A DNA stretch of 16,415 nucleotides from JAGPKI01 sp052034135 (GTDB lineage Bacteria; Caldisericota; Caldisericia; UBA6126; JAGPKI01): NCBI GenBank assembly GCA_052034135.1, contig JBPOJC010000057.1, positions 1 through 16,415 on the forward strand, in the 5' to 3' direction. Every line of letters starts with the position of its first letter. Positions within the stretch are counted from its first letter, which is position 1. The notes under the pieces were generated by a model, which saw only the letters and a list, made by a program, of their open reading frames with translations, did not search any database and was not told where the DNA came from. The translations under genes were made by a program, and so were the position numbers. Below are positions 1 through 6,616 of the stretch, piece by piece.

Positions 1-1011
1 ATTTATTGTATTATTGGACCTTACAAAAGTATTGAAAGAAAGCCTGTTTTTGATGATCCAGAAGCTTTATCAAGGCAGGTTTATCATGTTTTTAGCCAAT
101 CATTTATTCAACCACTGACTTCACAGAATCGGGAAATAGTAGTCACTCACTCAAAACTAATTAATCCAATTTACAATGAGATGATGATGCAGGGATGTAA
201 GGATTGGCAAGCTGCTTTTAACGAACATCTCATACTTTCAGCTATGACTGCAATTTTTTTAAACGAAAAAGGGGAAGAGGAGAGCGAAAAATTCCTGACT
301 ACGAATTATAATCTTGGCTTTATTTATATTGACTATTTATATGATCTTATGCTTCAATATTCCTCCAATAGAGACATTTATCCAACCTATGCTGACTTTT
401 ACCCTCATATTCTTGATGCTATAAGCTACCTATGCGAACAACCTTATGCTCCGAGAAATTTGAATATCCTTTATGCTTCGGATAACGGAGTGCAATTAGC
501 CTGGAATGATAATTCCTCAGATGAGTTAGGATTTATAGTTTACCGTAGAAAATCTAAAAATGATGTATTTGTTACCATAAGCAAACTTTTACCTCCAAAC
601 AATACTCCATTTCAGGTCTGTTATAGAGATGAAGACATATCTGAAGATGAATGGGTGGAATATAGAGTGGCTGCGGTGGGAAATCATGGAGAAATATTTA
701 CCAACAGAAGTAGTATTAAAATCCCTGTAAAAGCTCCATTAGCACCAAGGGATATCAGCTGGAAATATAATGCAGAGAAAAAGACTATAACAATATTTTG
801 GAAATATTTGTTTAAAGTTGATGGATTCAAGATATACAGTATTGGAGAGAAGCGTCAATTGATAGATACGCTATCCTTTGATAGTAATCAAATCGATATT
901 AAAATAGAAGAAGTCGGTACATATCGCTATGTGCTCACTGCTTTTAAGAAAGCAGGGGATAAAATAATAGAAAGCATTGATTCACCAATTATTACTATTC
1001 ATGTTGAATAA
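1..1011 (+). CDS. DUF4932-like protein with two fibronectin type III domains, 5' end outside the window
   Basis: The frame is open from base 1 to the TAA at 1009-1011, so the gene enters from the left and 336 C-terminal residues are visible; the ATG at 181 is internal. Visible residues 1-145 resemble the end of the DUF4932 domain, a predicted metallopeptidase-like domain: an IIG start, then YHVFSQSFIQPL (28-39) where relatives as I recall them have HEFSHSF(V/I)NPL, then FNEHLILSA (73-81), matching the conserved NEH/RA helix. Residues about 149-243 and 246-336 are two beta-rich Fn3-like modules, the first with the typical LAWND and GFIVYRR strands. Fn3 modules suggest an exported or surface protein; the signal peptide would lie outside the window. 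The usual HExxH is HVFSQ here, so catalysis is doubtful. The gene is convergent with msrA across 31 bases. The Fn3 calls are firmer than the DUF4932 call. Confidence 0.72.
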   Translation: MYCIIGPYKSIERKPVFDDPEALSRQVYHVFSQSFIQPLTSQNREIVVTHSKLINPIYNEMMMQGCKDWQAAFNEHLILSAMTAIFLNEKGEEESEKFLTTNYNLGFIYIDYLYDLMLQYSSNRDIYPTYADFYPHILDAISYLCEQPYAPRNLNILYASDNGVQLAWNDNSSDELGFIVYRRKSKNDVFVTISKLLPPNNTPFQVCYRDEDISEDEWVEYRVAAVGNHGEIFTNRSSIKIPVKAPLAPRDISWKYNAEKKTITIFWKYLFKVDGFKIYSIGEKRQLIDTLSFDSNQIDIKIEEVGTYRYVLTAFKKAGDKIIESIDSPIITIHVE

Positions 1012-1042
1012 TTTTGTAAATTATTTTTATGGAACCTTAAAT

Positions 1043-1582
1043 TTAGAGGACCTTAAATTCTTTTTTAATTTTTGATATTTTAGGTTGTATCGCTAATTGA
1101 CAGTAAGCTTTATCAGGATGATTTTTGAAGTATTGATGATGATATTTTTCAGCTTCATAAAATGATTCTAATTGAACAACCTCAGTAACTATTGGATCCT
1201 TATATAAACCATTTTTTGTTATTTCCTGAATATATTGTAATGCTTGAGATTTCTGCTCAGAAGAACTATAAAAAATAGCAGAGCGATATTGGTTGCCTAT
1301 ATCATCTCCCTGCCTATTTAATTCTGTAGGATTATGAGCGGAAAAAAATATTTGAAGAAGTTCTCTATAAGTGATTACTGAAGGGTCAAAAGTAATTCTT
1401 ACTGTTTCAGCATGCCCTGTATCTCCCCCGCAAACATCTTCATAGGATGGATTTTTAGTGTGTCCCCCTGCATACCCTGGAATAATTTCTAAAATTCCAT
1501 CAAATATAGAAAATACTGCTTCAAGACACCAGAAACATCCTCCTGCAAATACTGCAATATCCTTATTACAGTTATTCATCAT
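1043..1582 (-). CDS. msrA: Peptide-methionine (S)-S-oxide reductase
   Basis: This enzyme reduces the S epimer of methionine sulfoxide in proteins and free methionine, a cytoplasmic oxidative-damage repair step. The 179-residue protein is full length. It carries the signature GGCFWC (14-19) with catalytic Cys16, followed by LEAVF, GYAGG, PSYEDVCGGDTGHAE, the YHHQYF block and a C-terminal AYCQLAIQPK with a candidate resolving Cys. Two consecutive ATGs (1580-1582 and 1577-1579) lie behind AAGAGG; the first gives a 5-nt spacing and the second 8 nt, so either could be used. It is a single-gene unit, convergent with the upstream Fn3 gene. A perfect 8-bp inverted repeat lies 22 bases before the start. 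No MsrB domain is fused. Confidence 0.97.
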   Translation of the reverse strand: MMNNCNKDIAVFAGGCFWCLEAVFSIFDGILEIIPGYAGGHTKNPSYEDVCGGDTGHAETVRITFDPSVITYRELLQIFFSAHNPTELNRQGDDIGNQYRSAIFYSSSEQKSQALQYIQEITKNGLYKDPIVTEVVQLESFYEAEKYHHQYFKNHPDKAYCQLAIQPKISKIKKEFKVL

Positions 1583-1604
1583 TATTTCCTCTTAATTTTT
1601 AATG

Positions 1605-1622
1605 AGATAAAGAGCTTTATCT
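1605..1622 (-). promoter_or_regulatory. Perfect dyad in the msrA leader, candidate operator
   Basis: AGATAAAG, a 2-base centre AG, then CTTTATCT: an exact 8-bp inverted repeat whose near edge is 22 bases upstream of the msrA start codon. A 2-base loop makes an RNA hairpin unlikely, so a dimeric repressor site is the better reading. No regulator is identified. Confidence 0.35.
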
Positions 1623-1765
1623 ACTCATCATCGTAAATTAAAATATAAAGATACATATTTATAATACAAGTAATACAAGTAAATAATTCACAAAAACTAC
1701 TCTTCGCTTTTTAAGAAATTGTAAAAAAAATTTAACGCTTAAACAAATAAATTTGTTTTTGAAAA

Positions 1766-1796
1766 TTGAAAATATATAAAAAAATTGAATTATACT
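1766..1796 (+). promoter_or_regulatory. Possible promoter of the DUF433/DUF5615 pair
   Basis: TTGAAA (-35-like) at 1766-1771 and TATACT (-10-like) at 1791-1796, 19 bases apart, which is longer than ideal. The expected start near 1803 would leave a leader of about 100 bases. The surrounding AT-richness makes chance matches common. Confidence 0.3.
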
Positions 1797-1904
1797 TTAA
1801 ATTACTTAAAATTTATCACAGCAAACTTTCAAGGTGAAAAATTGTGTATATGTACAAAAAAATCTGGGAAGGGATAAGAAAATGAAAATCAGAGGAGGAA
1901 TATT

Positions 1905-2129
1905 ATGGAGATAGCTCCAAGAATTAGTATAAATGAGAAAATACGTTTTGGTAAACCTGTGATTACTGGAACACGTGTTCCAGTAGACCTTGTTATAGGT
2001 AAACTTGCAGGAGGTATGACATTCGAGGAAATTATGGTTGAATATGAAATTACTCGAGAGGATATACTAGCAGCTCTTGACTATGCATCTAAGATTCTAT
2101 CCAGTGAAGAAATTAAAGCAATAGGGTAA
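1905..2129 (+). CDS. DUF433 domain protein, putative antitoxin
   Basis: The 74-residue protein matches the DUF433 family: SINEKIRFGKPVITGTRVPV (8-27), a LAGGMTFEEI segment, then EYEITREDILAALDYA, a winged or homeodomain-like fold found in VapB45-type antitoxins. Family members usually sit directly upstream of a PIN-like DUF5615 gene, as here. The start has an excellent AGGAGG (1893-1898) with 6-nt spacing. The partner gene starts 1 base after the stop, so translation is probably coupled. The likely role is to neutralise the partner toxin and repress the operon; this is inferred from the family and not visible directly. Confidence 0.88.
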   Translation: MEIAPRISINEKIRFGKPVITGTRVPVDLVIGKLAGGMTFEEIMVEYEITREDILAALDYASKILSSEEIKAIG

Positions 2130-2130
2130 A

Positions 2131-2493
2131 ATGCTAAAATTTGTGGTTGATGAGGACATGCCTCGCTCCACAGGTAGAATTCTTAAGCAGCATGGATATG
2201 TAGTTAGAGATGTTCGAGACTACAATCTTCGTGGAGCTGAGGACAATGAAATTTATGATTTTGCACAAAGCGAGAAAGCGATAATTCTGACAGGCGATAG
2301 AGGTTTTGGCAATATTCTCCGTTTTCCATTAGGTAACCATTTTGGAATTGTTGTTGTGCATTTTCCAAATGAAATGCCAACTATGGACATAAATCGCTAT
2401 CTTATAGATAGATTTAAGGATTTATCGGAATATGACTTCCATGGAAATCTGATTATTATAGAACCATGCAAAATTCGAATTCGAAGAAAATAA
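2131..2493 (+). CDS. DUF5615 PIN-like protein, putative toxin ribonuclease
   Basis: The 120-residue protein has the DUF5615 layout: an N-terminal FVVDEDMP strand with acidic D7, E8 and D9, then AEDNEIYDFAQ (36-46, with D38 and E40), then the strand IILTGDRGFGN (51-61, with D56). These acidic clusters are what a PIN-like Mg-dependent nuclease active site would use, and none is missing. The length is typical. The ATG follows the upstream stop by one base, with AGGG as a modest ribosome site inside the end of the DUF433 gene. The pair forms a VapBC45-like toxin-antitoxin module. RNase activity is inferred from family and fold. Confidence 0.87.
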   Translation: MLKFVVDEDMPRSTGRILKQHGYVVRDVRDYNLRGAEDNEIYDFAQSEKAIILTGDRGFGNILRFPLGNHFGIVVVHFPNEMPTMDINRYLIDRFKDLSEYDFHGNLIIIEPCKIRIRRK

Positions 2494-2519
2494 AACGATA
2501 ACCTAATGAGATTTTTAAC

Positions 2520-2593
2520 TATACCTGGCGGGACTTAAGCCCACGGTCACCTGCTTAGGAGGCAAATGCTCTATCCATCTGAGCTACAGGTGT
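2520..2593 (-). tRNA. tRNA-Arg(CCU)-like gene, possibly a pseudogene
   Basis: Read on the minus strand from 2593 this folds as a 74-base cloverleaf: acceptor ACACCTG, D-arm GCTC-AGATGGATA-GAGC with G18G19, anticodon arm TTTGC-CTCCTAA-GCAGG with anticodon CCT after T33, a 5-base variable loop, and T-arm GTGGG-CTTAAGT-CCCGC. Two faults stand out. The T-loop is CTTAAGT, not TTCRANY, so T54 and C56 are lost, and the acceptor stem has a C2-A71 mismatch. CCA is not encoded. It is either a divergent tRNA or a decaying copy. In an AT-rich genome AGG codons could be read by a UCU tRNA, so loss would be tolerable. Confidence 0.72.
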
Positions 2594-2650
2594 CTGTAAT
2601 ATTTCATTGCAATTATCTATATTTTAATGAGTTTTGTCGATATTTCGAAT

Positions 2651-3031
2651 TTACCAGGATAATAGTAACTCTATACAGAGAATTAAAAGCTCATATTGAA
2701 GGTTGCGTACGTTATCACAGGTTCTTTGTAACCAGACTCCTGTTCCTAAATCATCAGAAGCCATTAAAATTGGAATGAATATAACATTTCTGAATTTTGA
2801 TACAGCTATTAAAGCTGAGCATTCCATATCAACACAAATGGCACCTTCACTTCTTCTCATTTGTATTTTCCTTTGTGTTTCTCTGTAGAATGCATCTATT
2901 GTCCAGCATCTTCCTTTAGTGAATGGAATATCTTTTGATTTTAAGACTTTGCCTATAAAATCAACATCTTCTTTTGGAACACTAATTATCCTTGATACAG
3001 GTTGAAAAAAATAGTAAAAATATTTTCCAAG
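2651..3031 (-). pseudogene. Remnant of a nucleoside phosphorylase, N-terminus missing
   Basis: On the minus strand an open frame runs from just after a TAG (3032-3034) to the stop at 2651 without a proper start. It encodes PVSRIISVPKEDVDF, GRCWTIDAFYRETQRK, SEGAICVDMECSALIAVSKF and ILMASDDLG, typical of the C-terminal half of the PNP/uridine phosphorylase superfamily. WTIDAFYRET corresponds to the W(T)TDA-YRET block and VDMECSA to the ribose-binding methionine/glutamate motif. The first 100 or so residues, with the phosphate-binding loop, are absent. The last residues (after SDDLG) no longer look like the family. A short protein could start at the ATG at 2858-2860 but would lack most of the fold. 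No ribosome site supports any start. Confidence 0.78.
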
Positions 3032-3034
3032 CTA

Positions 3035-3076
3035 AACAAAAGAAAGAGGTAGAGAGGCATAGCTAAAATCTCTCTA
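3035..3076 (-). terminator. Weak possible terminator after the 3119-4342 gene
   Basis: AGAGAG (3051-3056) and CTCTCT (3070-3075) form a 6-bp hairpin. On the minus strand it is followed by a T-rich tail (ACCTCTTTCTTTTG). A second small 5-bp hairpin lies at 3091-3110. Both stems are short, so this is a tentative call. Confidence 0.28.
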
Positions 3077-3118
3077 TACAAAACAAGTTAAGAGGAATTT
3101 TAAAGCCTCTCTTCTACT

Positions 3119-4342
3119 TCAATCACGCTGGAGCCTATTTGAAAGAATTTCCTGAGCTTTTTCTTTTGTAAGAGTAAACATCTGGTTTTTGTCTAATTGT
3201 TCATTATCTTTTTCCATTAGTTTAATTAAGATATTAGTGACATTTTCTGTGCTGTAATTTTTTGTATTTAGGAATTTATTTACAAATTCCTGTATTACTT
3301 TATTTCCATATTTTTCTTCTATATCTACCCAAAAAGCCAGACTATAGGCATAACCTTCAATTGGTCCTATGATAGCTTGCCATTTTAGAAGATTTAAATT
3401 CTCACCTTTACTATCAACTATGTTTTTTACACGTCCATTAAGCATTTTATTCTTTAATTCTTTATCAGTTTGCTCTAATATTTTTAAGGAAGTATATTCT
3501 GCTAACCCATCGCCAACCCATCTAAGATACTTATTTTTGGAGTAGAGAGGATTCTTTTCACCTATTAAATTTGTTTCAGTTGTTTCATGTACATAAATCC
3601 AATATAGCTCCTCTTTATTATTAATATTAATTGGGAAAACATTTTCTTTTAAATCGCCAGTTGTAGAAACATTTTCAGATTTTGTAAGCAGTGCACTCAT
3701 TGGTTTAAGAGAAGATACTCCAAGAATTTGTTCAATCTTAAGGTTTATATCTTTTAATGTTTCAGCCAACTTTTGCGCCTTATCCAAATCCTCTTTGTTG
3801 TGATATATCTTTATTCCATTCTTTTCAAATAGATTCAATGATGAAAGGTTAATTAAATCAAATTCTCCACCTTCATCACTAATTCTTACTGTTTTTCCAC
3901 CGACTACTTTATAGAAGAAATCACCAGCCTTAAGCCCTTCTTTACTAATTTTTAGAGTTGGATTTTCTTCTACAAGAGTAGAGGTTAATTTTACCGTAAA
4001 GATACCATCAGAATCTGTTTTAAACTTTAATTCTGTACCATCTGGTGAAACCATAACTATGGATACATCTTGAATAGGTTTATTATGTTTATCTTTTATA
4101 AGGACAGGTATTGGAATCCCATTATTTTTTGTTGCTTTTGCTATAGAATCTTTCTTCAGGGATTTTACCATAGTACCTGGCATTATCTCATCTAATTTGA
4201 CAACCCAAACTGAAGCATTTTTATCTTTTGGCCTGATAACTCTCATATTATTGATATAAAAATAAAATATATCTACGGCGATAAATGCAATAATGATTAT
4301 TAATGTTATAATTAACCCACTTGACAAATTTAAAGAAATCAT
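3119..4342 (-). CDS. Membrane-anchored protein with carboxypeptidase-regulatory-like and peptidase-MA-like domains
   Basis: A 407-residue protein with one N-terminal hydrophobic segment (9-30) and no clear signal-peptidase site, so it is probably anchored with the C-terminus outside. Residues about 75-135 (VLIKDKHNKPIQDVSIVMV, then DSDGIFTVKL) look like a carboxypeptidase-regulatory or bacterial Ig-like beta sandwich. Residues about 175-370 resemble a gluzincin peptidase-MA domain: YVHETTE (250-256), then RWVGDGLAEYTS (274-285). Classical members have HExxH and W-x-x-EGLA-Y, but here the second His is Glu256 and the third-ligand Glu is Asp278, so it may be inactive or bind metal differently. 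The start is supported by AAGGAGG with 8-nt spacing. It is a single gene; no substrate can be named. Confidence 0.72.
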   Translation of the reverse strand: MISLNLSSGLIITLIIIIAFIAVDIFYFYINNMRVIRPKDKNASVWVVKLDEIMPGTMVKSLKKDSIAKATKNNGIPIPVLIKDKHNKPIQDVSIVMVSPDGTELKFKTDSDGIFTVKLTSTLVEENPTLKISKEGLKAGDFFYKVVGGKTVRISDEGGEFDLINLSSLNLFEKNGIKIYHNKEDLDKAQKLAETLKDINLKIEQILGVSSLKPMSALLTKSENVSTTGDLKENVFPININNKEELYWIYVHETTETNLIGEKNPLYSKNKYLRWVGDGLAEYTSLKILEQTDKELKNKMLNGRVKNIVDSKGENLNLLKWQAIIGPIEGYAYSLAFWVDIEEKYGNKVIQEFVNKFLNTKNYSTENVTNILIKLMEKDNEQLDKNQMFTLTKEKAQEILSNRLQRD

Positions 4343-4878
4343 CTTCTTTTCCTCCTTATACTTAGAATTCTTGTCTTTTTAAACTTAATAAGCTTTAGTT
4401 AATACCAAGAATTACTTTAATTACAGAACATTTAAAAAAGTATATTATATTTACAAACTTATAAACAAAAATCACTAAAACTATTAAATAAATTCTTGAA
4501 AATGTCATCAAATAATGCCTTTAATATGGTTGAAGAATTTGTAGCACACAAGAATTTACGCTCATTGGCATCACTCTCTTGTTTTGTTTTCATTATTGAT
4601 TGTAATATAATTTAATCTCCTCATCGGAGTCTCCATTCCTAATTTAAGAAAAGCTATCAAAAGGTATTGTAAATCAAAAAAAAAAAAAAACAAGTAAAAA
4701 ATGAAAAAATTTAATATTTTTTGAAGAAAAAATTTTTATATGTTGTTCGTTTAATTTCTTTAAAAATTGAAATTATCATTATTAGATCGTATTTAAGAGA
4801 TTAATTTAATGTTAAAAAAAATTTACTTCTTTTCCCACTTTAAAAAACATAAAAGGAACATAAAAGGTATTAGTAATA
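4343..4878. other. Very AT-rich intergenic region with A-tracts
   Basis: This 536-base spacer lies between two minus-strand genes. It contains a run of 15 A (4676-4690), followed by further A and T tracts to about 4740, which may curve the DNA. An 11-base tandem repeat, ACATAAAAGG plus one base (4847-4868), lies just past the end of the small membrane-protein gene. A short hairpin CTCC-TCATC-GGAG occurs near 4617-4629. No gene or RNA family is recognised. Confidence 0.5.
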
Positions 4879-5361
4879 CTACTTTATTATAAATCCTAAA
4901 GATGCAAAGTAATCAATAAATACTGATAAAATCATTGCAATAGAGAGAAGAATAATGATGAGCTTATTTAAGCTTTTGTTTTGTACTGTATCATTATTAG
5001 TCTTCTCTGTCTTGGCTAAATTTTTGTTTTTAAATGTTGCAAAACCAAGAAGAAAAAAAATAACCTCAATAGAACTTAAAGAAATTGCATTGAGAATTGC
5101 AGACAAATAATTCAGAGGAATTGAAACAAAAGAAGTTTTAACAGGTATTAAATAAATTAAAATCCAAATAATCAGGAAACTTATAAAAAACAAAATGCAA
5201 GCTATCGCTAAAAGCCTTTTTATAAGTAAAGAAAAGTTTGATAAAATCAATGTGGCAATTCTATCTGTTTTAATTAGCCATTTTGATATAAGGTAAAAGA
5301 ATAGTCCAAGAATGTAGAATATAACCAGTAAAAAGAGCAAATATACGAGCACGTTTCTCAT
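4879..5361 (-). CDS. Small four-helix membrane protein of unknown function
   Basis: 160 residues from the ATG at 5359-5361, chosen because GGAGGG lies 7 nt upstream. The frame is open further upstream to an ATG at 5533-5535, but that extension would run through the serC promoter and start and has no ribosome site. Predicted membrane segments are about 4-25, 49-72, 95-110 and 134-158. A polar stretch with many Lys and Asn (111-133) separates helices 3 and 4. No conserved motif or family was recognised. It is divergent from serC with overlapping promoter elements, so the two may be co-regulated by chance of position only. Confidence 0.72.
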   Translation of the reverse strand: MRNVLVYLLFLLVIFYILGLFFYLISKWLIKTDRIATLILSNFSLLIKRLLAIACILFFISFLIIWILIYLIPVKTSFVSIPLNYLSAILNAISLSSIEVIFFLLGFATFKNKNLAKTEKTNNDTVQNKSLNKLIIILLSIAMILSVFIDYFASLGFIIK

Positions 5362-5391
5362 AAAAAGACCCTCCAAAAAAAGTATAGTTAA

Positions 5392-5419
5392 ATTATAAGA
5401 AATTTTGTTATAATGGTAA
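5392..5419 (-). promoter_or_regulatory. Promoter of the small membrane-protein gene
   Basis: On the minus strand TTACCA (5414-5419) and TATAAT (5392-5397) are separated by 16 bases. The expected start near 5385 leaves a leader of about 24 bases that includes the GGAGGG ribosome site. Its -35 end touches the -10 of the divergent serC promoter. Confidence 0.5.
5406..5414 (+). promoter_or_regulatory. Extended -10 promoter of the serine operon
   Basis: TGTTATAAT is a perfect extended -10 (TG, one base, TATAAT at 5409-5414). No good -35 is visible at the right distance, as expected for extended -10 promoters. The start would be near 5421, leaving a leader of about 39 bases with AGGAGG 8 bases before the serC ATG. 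Confidence 0.6.
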
Positions 5420-5459
5420 CCAAGAGAAAAATAAAAAATATAAATTAGGAGGTATATAA

Positions 5460-6596
5460 ATGCGAAAAGCAATTCTTTTAACTCCAGGACCCACACAAGT
5501 GCCAGAGGAGGCATTGGCAGTTGCTTCAATGCCAATTATGCATCATAGAACTCCTCAGTTTGAAGCAATATTTGCTGAGGTTGAAGAAGGTCTCAAGTAT
5601 ATTTTTCAGACCAAAAACCCAGTATTAATTTTTGCTTCCTCGGGGACAGGAGCAATGGAATCATCAATCGTGAATACTTTATCTCCGGGGGATAAAGTTA
5701 TTGCAGTTGTTGGAGGTAAGTTTGGCGAAAGATGGGCAGAAATAGCCAAAGCTTATGGATTAAATCTAATTCAACTTGACATACCATGGGATACTGCCAT
5801 TAAACCAGACGTAATAAAGAACACAATTGATGAAAATCCAGACGTTAAAGCAGTTCTTACTACTTTATCTGAAACCTCTACAGGAGCTGTAACTGATATA
5901 AAGTCGATTGCAGAATTAACAAAGAATAAAGACATTTTACTTATTGTAGATGCAATCTCTGGATTAGGTGTAGTTGATTTAAAGACTGATGAATGGGGAG
6001 TAGATATAGTTGTTGCAGGATCACAAAAGGGACTAATGATACCACCAGGACTTGCTTTCGTAAGTGTCTCAGATAAAGCAAAGAAATTTATGGAAACATC
6101 AAAACTACCAAAGTATTATTTCGATTGGAAATCATCTTTAAAGAACCTTGAGAAGAAAACTACTCCGTTTACACCAGGAATAAGCTTGATAATGCAGTTA
6201 AATGAAGCAATTAAGATTATTAAAGAAGAGGGATTAGAGAACGTATTTGCAAGGCATTCAAGATTAGCTAAAGCTTTAAGAGCTGCAATATCTGCAATTG
6301 GTCTTGAGCTATATAATAAAGACACAGGAGATGCCTGCACTGCTGTTAAAGTTCCTGAAGGCATTGATGGTGAAAAATTAGTTAAGTTATGTAGAGATAA
6401 ATATAAAGTTACAATTACTGGTGGGCAGTCAGAACTTAAAGGTAAAATTTTTAGGATCTCAACTATGGGAAATGTCAATGATAATGATGTCATACTTGGA
6501 ATATCTGCAGTAGAACGTAGTCTTGCAGAACTCGGTTATAAGTTTGAGGCTGGAGCAGGAGTAGCTGCTGCAATGAGAGCTTTAGCTGATGCGTAA
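5460..6596 (+). CDS. Class V aminotransferase (AGXT type), probable phosphoserine aminotransferase
   Basis: A PLP-dependent enzyme of 378 residues, typical of the alanine-glyoxylate/serine-pyruvate aminotransferase subgroup and not the classical SerC sequence. Visible features are the start LLTPGPTQVP (6-15), HHRTP (28-32), phosphate-binding SSGTGAMES (60-68), VDAISGLG (163-170) with the pyridine-contacting Asp164, and the Schiff-base lysine K190 in AGSQKG. It is the first gene of an operon with serA 20 bases downstream, so the likely reaction is 3-phosphohydroxypyruvate plus glutamate to phosphoserine; similar pairs are known in Thermotogales and other anaerobes. The substrate is inferred from context; serine-glyoxylate or alanine-glyoxylate transamination is possible. 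The start has AGGAGG with 8-nt spacing. The C-terminal tail is Ala-rich. Confidence 0.9.
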   Translation: MRKAILLTPGPTQVPEEALAVASMPIMHHRTPQFEAIFAEVEEGLKYIFQTKNPVLIFASSGTGAMESSIVNTLSPGDKVIAVVGGKFGERWAEIAKAYGLNLIQLDIPWDTAIKPDVIKNTIDENPDVKAVLTTLSETSTGAVTDIKSIAELTKNKDILLIVDAISGLGVVDLKTDEWGVDIVVAGSQKGLMIPPGLAFVSVSDKAKKFMETSKLPKYYFDWKSSLKNLEKKTTPFTPGISLIMQLNEAIKIIKEEGLENVFARHSRLAKALRAAISAIGLELYNKDTGDACTAVKVPEGIDGEKLVKLCRDKYKVTITGGQSELKGKIFRISTMGNVNDNDVILGISAVERSLAELGYKFEAGAGVAAAMRALADA

Positions 6597-6616
6597 GAAA
6601 GGAGGAAAGATTTTAT

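Larger units (their letters stand above)
1583..1904. other. AT-rich spacer between msrA and the DUF433 gene
   Basis: This 322-base divergent spacer contains no credible gene. It holds the msrA dyad (1605-1622), two adjacent copies of TAATACAAG (1662-1679), and a possible plus-strand promoter made of TTGAAA at 1766-1771 and TATACT at 1791-1796 with a long 19-base gap. The 3' end carries the strong AGGAGG site of the DUF433 gene. Confidence 0.6.

Noticed and set aside
181..183. ATG at 181 as the start of the Fn3 protein
   Set aside because: The frame is open back to base 1 and encodes family-like sequence upstream; no ribosome site precedes this ATG.
1882..1914. 10-codon leader frame MKIRGGILWR overlapping the DUF433 start
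   Set aside because: It contains the DUF433 ribosome site by coincidence and has no attenuator-like structure or ribosome site of its own.
2566..2888. Plus-strand open frames over the tRNA and phosphorylase remnant
   Set aside because: They are antisense shadows without ribosome sites or recognisable products.
4502..4615. 37-codon plus-strand frame MSSNNAFNMVEEF...
   Set aside because: No ribosome site, no recognised family, and length expected by chance in a spacer.
5362..5535. 58-codon upstream extension of the small membrane-protein frame to an ATG at 5535
   Set aside because: It would overlap the serC start and promoter, has no ribosome site, and an ATG with GGAGGG at a 7-nt spacing exists at 5361.
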